From a virus, in the IMG/VR virus record IMGVR_UViG_3300032282_003029, positions 1-28,607 of that record: a stretch of 28,607 nucleotides of DNA; one strand, 5' to 3'. This document shows, one piece after another, positions 21,547 through 28,607 of the stretch. Under the pieces are notes generated by a model, which saw nothing but the letters and a program-made list of their open reading frames with translations, was not told the DNA's origin and searched no databases. Within the stretch, counting starts at the first letter, position 1. Each line of letters begins with the position of its first letter. The translations under genes and the position numbers were made by a program.

Positions 21547-21601
21547 TTGCTAACGTTAATAACTATTTATTATCGGTAACGTTTGCCAAAAACGAGAATA
21601 T

Positions 21602-21613
21602 TATTTGGGTGAT
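21602..21613 (+). repeat. 12-bp direct repeat copy 1, upstream of the gene at 21652
   Basis: TATTTGGGTGAT occurs here and at 22182-22193, in similar A/T context, each just before a plus-strand gene. The divergent spacer 21547-21651 also holds AATAAATAG on the minus strand before the M23 gene. It may be a promoter or leader element. Confidence 0.4.
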
Positions 21614-21651
21614 AATATTTATAGCTACCACAGGAAGAAGGTAAAAAAGAT

Positions 21652-22152
21652 ATGGCATCAATTTCAACAACAATAAATACAACCCAAGGCGTTGTAAGTT
21701 CATTAGACGAAACACCAGAAATCACATTTGGTTCTGATACATCTGTTGTTTTCTCTGGTAGCGTAGATTTTTCAGCAGCATCTGTTACAGGTCTAACAGT
21801 AGTTCCAAATGTAGCTGAATTAAATGATTCGTTCTCTACATCAGAAACATATAATTGCTCTGGAAATGTTCGTGTATTCAAATACAATGCATTAGCAATC
21901 AACAACAACTGGGCAGTTGCAGCAGTTACAAACTTAACAATCAGCGACAATCAAGGAACAACAATTAGAATTCTTGGTTCAACCGCTTCTGATAGAACTG
22001 TTACACTTACCGGCATGACAGTAAATGGCGTAGCTGCAACTGTCAATCCAGGATCTGTAAAAGCAAAACAAAAGGGCAGCGGTATTGCTCTTGATGTTGT
22101 TAAATCAGGTGGCGCATATTTCGTATTCGGTTCATCACTCGTTGCCGAGTGA
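21652..22152 (+). CDS. Ser/Thr/Val-rich probable virion (fibre or decoration) protein
   Basis: 166 residues with many Ser, Thr, Val, Ala and Asn and few charges. Strand-turn repeats such as SVVFSGSVDFSAASVTGL resemble the repeat units of phage fibre and spike proteins. The C-terminal half (TTIRILGSTASDRTVTLTG, GGAYFVFGSSL) is also beta-rich. No known family is recognised. AGGAAGAAGG about 15-20 nt before ATG may serve as ribosome binding site. It is not obviously homologous to the similar-looking protein at 11180. Confidence 0.65.
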   Translation: MASISTTINTTQGVVSSLDETPEITFGSDTSVVFSGSVDFSAASVTGLTVVPNVAELNDSFSTSETYNCSGNVRVFKYNALAINNNWAVAAVTNLTISDNQGTTIRILGSTASDRTVTLTGMTVNGVAATVNPGSVKAKQKGSGIALDVVKSGGAYFVFGSSLVAE

Positions 22153-22181
22153 TCATAAGACAAAAAATAATATTTCCAATA

Positions 22182-22193
22182 TATTTGGGTGAT
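22182..22193 (+). repeat. 12-bp direct repeat copy 2, at the start of the gene at 22192
   Basis: This copy of TATTTGGGTGAT includes the first two bases of the ATG at 22192. GGGTG could act as a very close ribosome binding site. Copy 1 is at 21602-21613. Confidence 0.4.
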
Positions 22194-22671
22194 GACGAAA
22201 ATATCATTACCCATTTTACCTGAGCGCAAATGTGGCAATTGTCAAAAATGTTGTGAAGGTTGGTTAGAAGCTGACATATATGGAAATAAAATGCAAGCTG
22301 GACAGCCGTGCTTCTATCTTGAAAAAGGAGAAGGCGGCTGTTCTATTTATGAAAATCGTCCTAAAGATCCTTGCATAGATTATAAATGTGCATGGTTAGA
22401 AGAACCTGGCACATTTCCAGCATGGCTTAAACCAAATCTATCAAATGTCATTATAACAAAAAAAACAATTGAAGATACAGATATTAGCTATTATCAAGCT
22501 GTAGAGGCTGGAAGTAAGATGGATGCATCTGTTTTGCATTGGTTTATGATGTTTGCATTGAGAACTGGAACTTGCATAATGTATGAAATAGAAGGAAAAT
22601 CTCATACGTTAGCCAGTCCTCAATTTGATGCCGCTTATAATGCCGCTGTTCAAAGAAAAAAGAATTCTTAA
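22192..22671 (+). CDS. YkgJ-like Cys-cluster protein
   Basis: 159 residues. An N-terminal Cys cluster, CGNCQKCC at 14-21, is followed by spaced Cys in PCFYLEKGEGGCSIYENRP, PCIDY and KCAW. This matches the YkgJ/UPF0153 family, thought to bind zinc or an Fe-S cluster. The C-terminal half is mixed alpha/beta with no motif. ATG 22192 is used rather than the overlapping GTG 22189. It ends at a strong terminator. Possible roles in protein or sugar modification are unproven, and the phage role is unknown. Confidence 0.8.
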   Translation: MTKISLPILPERKCGNCQKCCEGWLEADIYGNKMQAGQPCFYLEKGEGGCSIYENRPKDPCIDYKCAWLEEPGTFPAWLKPNLSNVIITKKTIEDTDISYYQAVEAGSKMDASVLHWFMMFALRTGTCIMYEIEGKSHTLASPQFDAAYNAAVQRKKNS

Positions 22672-22681
22672 TTGAGAAATA

Positions 22682-22713
22682 AAAAAGGGAAGGTCGCAAG
22701 ACCTTCCCTTTTT
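22682..22713. terminator. Strong bidirectional terminator between convergent genes
   Basis: AAAAAGGGAAGGTC (22682-22695), a GCAA tetraloop and GACCTTCCCTTTTT (22700-22713) form a perfect 14-bp stem. The A-run and T-run flank it on both strands. It serves the plus gene ending at 22671 and the minus gene ending at 22734. Confidence 0.95.
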
Positions 22714-22733
22714 CTTTTTAGTTATCTATTATT

Positions 22734-23384
22734 TCAGCGAATGGGCTTACCATTTGGAAGACGGAATTCCGTTTCAATCTTGAATTCGGCATGGAAACTT
22801 GGAATACCAACGTGATTGACGAGATTGTGCTTAAGAGCCTCATTAGCGTCAAGGAACCAATCGGCGTGCTTCTTCTGATGAACAAGCTCGAGGAAATAGT
22901 CTTCCTTGTGTCCGCAGTTCTTTGCCATTGTTCGAAGAATAGCCTCATTCAAACGATCCGTCTCGGCGGCGTTTGACTTAATCTCTTCATTCTTGCCCCA
23001 ACCCATGCTGGATACTTCATGGATCATTACGGTAGCTGATGGAGCACAGAAACGATATCCTTCTGCACCACAAGTAAGAAGAACAGCGCCACATGACATA
23101 GCCTTGCCTTCTACAATGGTAGCTACCTTAACCTTACAAGCATTAATCATATCAACCATAGCAAGAAGCGAATAGACTTCGCCACCGTAGCTATCAATGA
23201 TAATCGGCAAGATTTCCTGCTTTGCCTTTACGCAATGATCTTCTGCTGCTTCCAACTCTTCGCAGAACTTATTTGCTGTTTGTTCTGTAAAGGGACCAGA
23301 GAACTTGATATAGATCGGCATATAACACGCCGACTCAATATCCTTAACTCTTACTCTTTCGTCTACATTAACTGTATATCTCAT
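22734..23384 (-). CDS. ClpP-like serine protease
   Basis: 216 residues of the ClpP/crotonase fold. IIIDSYGGEVYSLLAMVDMI near 61-80 is the oxyanion strand and helix. The nucleophile is S97 in GKAMSCGAVLL and His122 lies in ATVMIHEVSS. Asp175 in HADWFLDANEAL is the likely third residue; EALKHNLV is the usual ending. It could degrade host or phage proteins with a host Clp ATPase, or act in capsid maturation as some phage S14-type proteases do. Its place beside a DnaQ-like nuclease gives no clue. AAGGAAG upstream, with an ATGA overlap to the upstream gene, sets the start. Confidence 0.9.
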   Translation of the reverse strand: MRYTVNVDERVRVKDIESACYMPIYIKFSGPFTEQTANKFCEELEAAEDHCVKAKQEILPIIIDSYGGEVYSLLAMVDMINACKVKVATIVEGKAMSCGAVLLTCGAEGYRFCAPSATVMIHEVSSMGWGKNEEIKSNAAETDRLNEAILRTMAKNCGHKEDYFLELVHQKKHADWFLDANEALKHNLVNHVGIPSFHAEFKIETEFRLPNGKPIR

Positions 23385-23965
23385 TTGTTACTTCCTTTGA
23401 TTAGTTGTGTCATATGTTGCAATACTTTTAGGGTCAAATCAGCGTCATAACTGGCTTCATGCCGTTTGCTTTCATCTACGTCAATCATCATAGCAGAAGC
23501 CATTTCAGAGAGACTGTAAGCATTGAGCTTAGGAACTATTCCAGTAAGAGCAAGAAACTTACCAATTGATGCAGTATCAATATGTCTGCGATCAAAATAA
23601 CGGTCCCAATCTTCTAGGATATGGGTTTTAACAAACTTTACATCAAAACGGACATTATGACCAATTGGTGTTAGTTTTTGATTAAGGGACCATCCACAAA
23701 TATAGTTTTTAAAGCGGGTTTTAACTTCAGAAATAGGTTTTGCTACACGATCATGCTCTGAGATATTAATACGGTTAATACTAAGACCTTCAGCACTTAG
23801 ATGATATATACCATCATCGGGCTTAATCTTTAAATCAATTGTATCCAGAATCTTAAGGTTTTCGTCAAGAATATGTCCATAAAGAGTTAGGAGGCTCATT
23901 TCTTTACGAACACCACCTGTTTCTGTATCGAACAAGAAATATTTAGGATTGTCTATTGTTGCCAT
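23381..23965 (-). CDS. DnaQ/RNase T-like 3'-5' exonuclease
   Basis: 194 residues of the DEDD superfamily. FLFDTETGG at 10-18 supplies D13 and E15. IGHNVRFDVKF in the middle supplies the HNxxFD motif. HEASYDADLTLKVL near the C-terminus gives the HxxxxD (DEDDh) motif. It may proofread replication, or trim DNA or RNA ends. ATG 23965 is chosen over an in-frame GTG five codons upstream; neither has a clear ribosome binding site. It is the first gene of the two-gene minus-strand operon, across from the plus-strand gene at 24059. Confidence 0.9.
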   Translation of the reverse strand: MATIDNPKYFLFDTETGGVRKEMSLLTLYGHILDENLKILDTIDLKIKPDDGIYHLSAEGLSINRINISEHDRVAKPISEVKTRFKNYICGWSLNQKLTPIGHNVRFDVKFVKTHILEDWDRYFDRRHIDTASIGKFLALTGIVPKLNAYSLSEMASAMMIDVDESKRHEASYDADLTLKVLQHMTQLIKGSNK

Positions 23966-24058
23966 ATATCCATCATACACTCATGGATTAAAAATATAAA
24001 GACTATTTTGCTTTTATGGAACGCTACCAATTAAGAGATAGATAATTAAGAATATCCC

Positions 24059-25357
24059 ATGACCAAAAAAACAAATCTGCAAAAACTATTAGAAGCTATG
24101 ATGATGAATAATGCCGGTCCTAACTTTTACGGCAATCCATCATTTGGTGGCACAGGCAACTATGGCATGGGCGGTTATACCCAATTAGCTCATTTCGGTC
24201 TTAATCCAGCAACTGAAGCTATAGCAGATCAAGAACAAGAAGAACTTGAACAAAACATAGAAGATCAAGAGTGGATTAATAACAAGTATCGTAGAGGATT
24301 TGGATTTAATGCAGATGAAGATCCAGTACCACATTGGAATGGTAGAGTTGGTTCTGTAGAAACTGTCGCTGAGAGTGCTCCTTATGATAACTCAGTTTCT
24401 CGCATGAGAGATTTGCCTGGTTTCCCAGCACCCAATACTCTCGTTGAACCTAAAACGTTTACTCCGCAAAATGCTGGAGCAGATTATGAAAATCCAATTG
24501 ATGGACGTAAAGTAGAATACTTGGGTCCAACCCTTAATGGTGTTGAGTTAGATGACGCAACAGGTAATTTCTCCGCTTTGGCTTTAGAACTATCTGAAGA
24601 ATTAATCGGCAAAAGAATCAAGAAACTAACAGATCCAGATAAAGAGTTGAATAAGTTGATTGGTCCGGATCCAGATATAGATGATGAAACGGAACATAAA
24701 GAAGATGCTGCCGAAATAATACTTTATGATTTGATAAAGGAATTGGCAAAACAATACATTAATGAAATTCTTGGTGCTCCAAAAGCTACAACTCCAGATC
24801 GTTTAGGTTGGAATAATACCCGAACAAATTCACTAGCTGCCTGGAGAAACCATATTAGTCCAGATCAACCTCCAACAGAAACATGGCGTCCACAGTTTGG
24901 AGAGAATGCAGAACAAAATCCTCCTGTAGATTATGTACCGGCTCAAAAAAGTCCGTTAGGAGGATTTGGTTCAATTGGTTGGCCAAAGCAATTTGTTCCA
25001 GCAGACTATGAGGCTACCTTTGGTCAAGACGAAGGATTTGGCGAAGATTTGTTAGGCGCAAGAAGATTAAGACAGTCTCCTACAGATGATGATCGTGTTG
25101 GAGTTAATGCAAGTATAAGAGAGGCACATATGAAACAGTTAGAAGCCCTATTAGAATATCTTTTGAATGAAGAAGTCCTTAACGAAGGAATAGATGAAGG
25201 GGAGAATGCTCCAACCAATCCAAGCCTTTGGAGCCGTGCAAAGGCTCAGGCTAAGAAAAAGTTTAAGGTATACCCATCTGCTTATGCAAATGCATGGGCA
25301 TCTAAATGGTATAAGGGTAAAGGCGGGGGCTGGCGTAAGAAAGGTAAGAAAAAATGA
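24059..25357 (+). CDS. Large low-complexity protein, probable head-associated protein
   Basis: 432 residues, not in a family I can name. The N-terminus (LQKLLEAMMMNN) is a helix with an LLE-A site at 10-13, followed by Gly/Asn/Tyr-rich sequence (FYGNPSFGGTGNYGMGGY). Pro/Asn/Gln-rich, acidic and probably disordered regions follow, then a second helix LLEYLLNEEVLNEG near 383-396. The end holds a short basic domain (KKFKVYPSAYANAWASKW, then GKGGGW), a type I recall from other large phages and giant-virus proteins. The layout suggests internal head or scaffold-associated protein. A GIY-YIG gene starts within its stop codon (ATGA). Confidence 0.6.
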   Translation: MTKKTNLQKLLEAMMMNNAGPNFYGNPSFGGTGNYGMGGYTQLAHFGLNPATEAIADQEQEELEQNIEDQEWINNKYRRGFGFNADEDPVPHWNGRVGSVETVAESAPYDNSVSRMRDLPGFPAPNTLVEPKTFTPQNAGADYENPIDGRKVEYLGPTLNGVELDDATGNFSALALELSEELIGKRIKKLTDPDKELNKLIGPDPDIDDETEHKEDAAEIILYDLIKELAKQYINEILGAPKATTPDRLGWNNTRTNSLAAWRNHISPDQPPTETWRPQFGENAEQNPPVDYVPAQKSPLGGFGSIGWPKQFVPADYEATFGQDEGFGEDLLGARRLRQSPTDDDRVGVNASIREAHMKQLEALLEYLLNEEVLNEGIDEGENAPTNPSLWSRAKAQAKKKFKVYPSAYANAWASKWYKGKGGGWRKKGKKK

Positions 25358-26034
25358 ACGAAGACTTACGCAAGTGGTTTTATGTTTATGCCTTGGTAAA
25401 TCCAATTAATAACGTTATATTTTATATCGGCAAAGGATCTAAAAGCAGAGCATATGATCATTTAAAACCATCTGGTTGGGGCAATAATCTTCATAAAAAA
25501 CATACAATTGAGAACATTAGATCATGTGGAAAAGAACCTTTAGTGATGTTTTTACATGAAAATTTAGAAGAGCACGTTGCTTTCCAACTTGAAATAGAAG
25601 AAATTAAAAAACATAAAGAACTTGGGTTTAAACTTACAAACATGACTGATGGCGGTGATGGTGGTCCTAAAAGATTTGGTAGTAGAAGTATAGAGGAAAG
25701 AAGATACGTATCTCAAAAAACAAAAGAAGCAATGTGGAAATCAGATACAAGACAAAGACATTTGCAATCAATACAAAGTGATTTAAATAGAAAAAATCTC
25801 AAAGAAGCTCAGAAATTAAAAATTAATGCAAATCCCGATTGGCATAAAAAATTTACTAAATCAAATTACAATGAAGAATATAGAACTCGTAAAATCATTA
25901 GAGACGATGGAATGATATTTAATTCGGCTGAAGACGTTGCTAAACACTACAATACCAATCTAAGCGTTATAGTAAGGCACCTTTTAGGAAAAAGAAAAAC
26001 TTATAAAAAATATGTTTTTAAATTCGTGGATTGA
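25354..26034 (+). CDS. GIY-YIG homing endonuclease between two structural-type genes
   Basis: 226 residues. The nuclease domain has YVY at 10-12, YIG at 24-26 and Arg32 (KSRAYDHL). The C-terminal domain IRDDGMIFNSAEDVAKHYN plus VRHLLGKRKTYKKYVFKF is a NUMOD1-like helix-turn-helix for DNA contact. The middle is basic and helical (YVSQKTKEAMWKSDTRQRH). The start overlaps the preceding stop by ATGA. Codons are AT-rich (AAA, ATA). The N-terminal GIY region differs from the endonuclease at 11681, so the two are not recent duplicates. Confidence 0.88.
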   Translation: MNEDLRKWFYVYALVNPINNVIFYIGKGSKSRAYDHLKPSGWGNNLHKKHTIENIRSCGKEPLVMFLHENLEEHVAFQLEIEEIKKHKELGFKLTNMTDGGDGGPKRFGSRSIEERRYVSQKTKEAMWKSDTRQRHLQSIQSDLNRKNLKEAQKLKINANPDWHKKFTKSNYNEEYRTRKIIRDDGMIFNSAEDVAKHYNTNLSVIVRHLLGKRKTYKKYVFKFVD

Positions 26035-26036
26035 TT

Positions 26037-27320
26037 ATGGAAAAATTAATTGAAGAAATAATTGAAGAAATATATCACAATTCTGGGCTTGGCAAATGGT
26101 TTTCTCAAGACTGGAAAGATATTAGCCGCAAGAAAAAAAGCGGTGGACACCCAGCTTGTGGCGCTTCCGCTGATAAAGGTGTAAGAGCAAAGGATAGCTC
26201 ACGTAAATATCCAAAATGTGTTCCAGCAAACAAGGCTAAGAATATGAGCAAAAAAGAAAAGCAAAATGCTGTAAGAAGAAAGCGTCGTGCTCCAAATGAG
26301 CCAGGTTCTCCAGATAACGTTAAGACCAAAGTTCAAAAGGAAAACTGGGAAAAGTGGCATCCATCAAGAGATAAAATTTATTCTCATGGAGTTCCAAGCA
26401 ATAACGCTCCTGAGAATCCAGAGCCTATGGGCGGTGCAATAGCCTTTGAAAAAAGCCGTGAAGAAGTTCTTTCTCAACTTAAAGAATATATTCAATATTT
26501 GATTAAAGAGGCAACTATGCCTGCTCGTCCAGCAGCTATGCGTGGATTTGGAGCTCCTCAACAAGATCCTCGTGCAACTCAAGAAAATGCAATCAATAAT
26601 ATTGATGACGCAATAGCTCTTCTTAATAAGAATGATAAAGAGTTGACCCCTGAACAAAAAACAAATTTAGAAAATTTCGTTGTCAAATATGCTTATGACA
26701 CAATTGGCACTAAAAAAACTCCAATGTATAGACAAGAAGATTTAGATAGAATGTCTGATAGTCTTGGATATGGAAATTTTACCGGTATAATAAATGATAA
26801 AATTCCTAACATGACAGAAAAAGGTGGTCAAATATTTAGTGCTCTAGAATTATATGACGGTAAAAGAGCATTCGCAGGACGTAAACAACCAGCTCTTTCT
26901 GCTGGCATTAAAGGCGCCGCTTCGCCAAAACAACAAAGCGTAGACGTATCTAAAACTGTTGAAGTTTTAAAATCAAAAGAAGTTCAAGATGCAATTCAAG
27001 GATATATTGAAAAGTTGAAAGCCGCTGGAGTTTCAAGCCCAGAGATATCAAAAAGAATTGCTGACTTGGGAGGAATGATTGATCCAAACTATCCAACAGC
27101 TTTAGCAGCGTCTACGATTAAAGGATTAGACCCTCGTTATCTTGGACCTCCACAAGTTTCACCAGAAGAAAAAAACGTATTTCAAAAAGTCAAAGGTTTC
27201 TTCGGATTGAATGAAGAAGAAACAAAACAATTGATGGAAAGCTATAATATCAGAACTCAAAAAGATTTTGATATCTTAGTAGAAGCCGTTGTTCAAGTAA
27301 TCCTTAAGGAAGGTAAATGA
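26037..27320 (+). CDS. Large protein with Cys/Lys-rich N-terminal domain, probable head-associated protein
   Basis: 427 residues from ATG 26037. Residues 2-13 form an acidic helix (EKLIEEIIEEIY). Residues 18-90 form a Cys/Trp/Lys domain (GLGKWF, WKDISRK, GGHPACG, YPKCVP, then RRKRR), a type I recall in large phages and giant viruses. The helix LKEYIQYLIKEATMPARP near 157-175 is followed by Ala/Pro-rich and helical regions. The C-terminus (FDILVEAVVQVILKEGK) is again a helix. The gene was probably next to the one at 24059 before the GIY-YIG gene was inserted. No enzyme motif is visible, and a structural or internal-head role is inferred. Confidence 0.6.
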   Translation: MEKLIEEIIEEIYHNSGLGKWFSQDWKDISRKKKSGGHPACGASADKGVRAKDSSRKYPKCVPANKAKNMSKKEKQNAVRRKRRAPNEPGSPDNVKTKVQKENWEKWHPSRDKIYSHGVPSNNAPENPEPMGGAIAFEKSREEVLSQLKEYIQYLIKEATMPARPAAMRGFGAPQQDPRATQENAINNIDDAIALLNKNDKELTPEQKTNLENFVVKYAYDTIGTKKTPMYRQEDLDRMSDSLGYGNFTGIINDKIPNMTEKGGQIFSALELYDGKRAFAGRKQPALSAGIKGAASPKQQSVDVSKTVEVLKSKEVQDAIQGYIEKLKAAGVSSPEISKRIADLGGMIDPNYPTALAASTIKGLDPRYLGPPQVSPEEKNVFQKVKGFFGLNEEETKQLMESYNIRTQKDFDILVEAVVQVILKEGK

Positions 27321-27321
27321 T

Positions 27322-27819
27322 ATGGATGATTGGGAAGCAAAGTATTGGGCAAATAGAGCGGCACAAATCCAACAGCAGCCACAACGCCCACAATATCACC
27401 AACAACCTACACGTCCTCAAATGCCAGAGGTAGACGTTGCTGGTATGCTCATGCAAAGAGCTATGATGCAACAACCAACTTCTCCTGGTGCGGTATACCT
27501 CCGTGAAGGCGCAAACTATTATCGTCAAATACAAAATCCAGATGGATGGGGAACCACAACTACTCTTATCCGTAGTATGGGTGCATTATCTGGAGTAGCC
27601 AATAAAGAGTTTGCTATAATGGGAGAGATGCGAGCCTACTGTGTGGATGACTTACCGTCTATAGATTTATCTAAAATCAACGAGCAGCCTCAAAGAATGA
27701 AAGATTTAGTAAGAGTAAGAGCTCCATTTGCAGGAGATTTGTTAGTTGAACGTTCCGCTATCGTAAATGGCGGCGGAAACAATACGTCATATGGTGGAAA
27801 AAGCTTATTGAAGGGTTGA
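27322..27819 (+). CDS. Gln/Pro-rich protein of unknown function, probably virion-associated
   Basis: 165 residues. The first 40 are Gln/Pro-rich (QIQQQPQRPQYHQQPTRP), likely unstructured. The rest is a mixed fold with YLREGANYYRQIQNPDGWG near 58-76 and a Gly-rich tail (NGGGNNTSYGGKSL). No family is recognised. Its ATG follows the previous stop by one base, with AAGGAAGG upstream, and it lies in the same structural-type block. Confidence 0.7.
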   Translation: MDDWEAKYWANRAAQIQQQPQRPQYHQQPTRPQMPEVDVAGMLMQRAMMQQPTSPGAVYLREGANYYRQIQNPDGWGTTTTLIRSMGALSGVANKEFAIMGEMRAYCVDDLPSIDLSKINEQPQRMKDLVRVRAPFAGDLLVERSAIVNGGGNNTSYGGKSLLKG

Positions 27820-27826
27820 GGAATAT

Positions 27827-28607
27827 ATGACAAAGAGGGCGCTTGTATTAAGTGGTGGTGGAAGTAGGGGAGCCTATCAAGTTGGTGCAATACAAGCGTT
27901 ATTAGAAGCTGGAAGAACATGGGATACAGTTCATGGCATTTCTGTTGGTGCCCTCAATGCTTCTTGGATTGCAATGCACTCCCCAATTGAACAACCTCAC
28001 AGCGTCGGCGGCTTATTAGATATCTGGAACAACATAAATACTTCCGATGATATCTACACACGTTGGAACCCTGTTAAACCTATCAACTATCTTTATTCAA
28101 TGTGGAAAGGTTCTCTGCATAGCGGGCAACCTTTAAAGAATATTGTTGACAAGTTTCTCATTAGAGAGAAGATGATATCAAGCGGCGTTAAACTTACTGT
28201 AGGTTGCGTAAACCTCAATACTACAGAATATACCGTAATACATGGGGATAATCCTGCAATAAAAGATTTTATATTAGCTTCCAGCCACTTGCCACTCGTC
28301 TTTGAACCAATAGATTTATATGGAGAAAAATGGGTAGACGGTGGTATACGTCACCAGATCCCAATTTATGAAGCTCTTAAAGAACGTCCAGATGAAATAG
28401 ACGTTATACTCACTTCCCCTATAGCCATTAGAGATCGTATGTTGCCAGCTACAAATCTCACAAGCGCCCCTAGAGTGGCTTTAAGGGCTTCCGAAATAAT
28501 GAGCGACCAGATTTATCTTATGGACTGCTATACCGTTCTAAGAGCCGCTAAGACGCTGGAAAACGTAAAGATTAATGTCTATATCCCAAGCGTATCCCCA
28601 AATCAAA
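27827..28607 (+). CDS. Patatin-like phospholipase, C-terminus beyond window
   Basis: The open frame runs from ATG 27827 (GAGGA at 27818-27822) to the end of the window, 260 codons without a stop. LSGGGSRGAYQVG at the N-terminus is the oxyanion-hole loop. GISVGALNAS contains the catalytic Ser in GxSxG. WVDGGIR holds the second catalytic residue, Asp of the DG[GA] motif. This is the Ser-Asp dyad of patatin/phospholipase A2-like lipid acyl hydrolases. No signal peptide is seen. Roles in membrane damage at lysis or in lipid remodelling of infected cells are inference. Confidence 0.9.
   Translation, partial: MTKRALVLSGGGSRGAYQVGAIQALLEAGRTWDTVHGISVGALNASWIAMHSPIEQPHSVGGLLDIWNNINTSDDIYTRWNPVKPINYLYSMWKGSLHSGQPLKNIVDKFLIREKMISSGVKLTVGCVNLNTTEYTVIHGDNPAIKDFILASSHLPLVFEPIDLYGEKWVDGGIRHQIPIYEALKERPDEIDVILTSPIAIRDRMLPATNLTSAPRVALRASEIMSDQIYLMDCYTVLRAAKTLENVKINVYIPSVSPNQ

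Noticed and set aside
1-28607. tRNA genes, CRISPR arrays, insertion sequences or integrase and attachment sites
   Set aside because: I looked for cloverleaf-like stretches, regularly spaced repeats, transposase motifs and long terminal inverted repeats, and saw none by eye; a covariance-model search would be needed to exclude a tRNA.

Overview
The window is part of the genome of a large lytic tailed bacteriophage. It has phage-type recombination, replication and nucleotide genes, three free-standing homing endonucleases, lysis-type cell-wall enzymes and virion-like proteins, packed with short gaps and ATGA overlaps. The genes belong to no recognisable bacterial operon, and I saw no rRNA, tRNA, integrase, IS element or CRISPR array. 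A T4-like or jumbo myovirus is my best guess. The host is not determinable from sequence alone; a lipobox protein and amidase/M23 enzymes fit a bacterial host, probably Gram-negative.

Layout. (1) 1-7415, plus strand: DNA metabolism, with the C-terminal three quarters of a RecA/UvsX recombinase, dUTPase, FEN-type 5'-3' exonuclease, DnaB-like helicase, and class I ribonucleotide reductase (nrdB, nrdA) with an HNH homing endonuclease between the subunits. (2) 7420-12538: a PGRP-type amidase, an HExxH metallopeptidase with a possible head-targeting N-terminus, a lipoprotein trypsin-like protease, two coupled small unknowns, flavin-dependent thymidylate synthase, a beta-rich probable virion protein and a GIY-YIG endonuclease, closed by a strong terminator. 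(3) 12659-15609: a probable nucleotide-modification-associated domain protein, a membrane-anchored protein, an actin/Hsp70-fold protein, an SNase-type nuclease, a 27-residue membrane peptide and a small helical protein, closed by a terminator. (4) 15673-18338: an accessory module of small genes with different Arg codon use, driven by two near-identical promoters with C-rich spacers. It includes zinc-ribbon proteins and a probable cyclic-phosphate-processing receiver (cREC) protein. UV-damage endonuclease and a calcineurin-type phosphatase follow, to 20114. (5) 20169-21546, minus strand: unknown, MT-A70-type adenine methyltransferase, M23-type peptidase. (6) 21652-22671, plus: a Ser/Thr/Val-rich virion-like protein and a YkgJ-like Cys-cluster protein. 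(7) 22734-23965, minus: ClpP-like protease and DnaQ-like exonuclease. (8) 24059-28607, plus: structural-looking genes interrupted by a second GIY-YIG gene, then a patatin-like phospholipase cut by the window end.

How the parts fit: groups 1 to 3 and the minus-strand nucleases make, repair and modify phage DNA. dUTPase, RNR and ThyX together supply dTTP and dNTPs. The module in group 4 looks like an early host-takeover or counter-defence region. The most interesting signals are that module with its promoter pair, a set of N-terminal helices ending in phi-x-E that resemble T4 capsid-targeting sequences, and several genes whose -10-like box lies so close to ATG that the mRNA may be leaderless.
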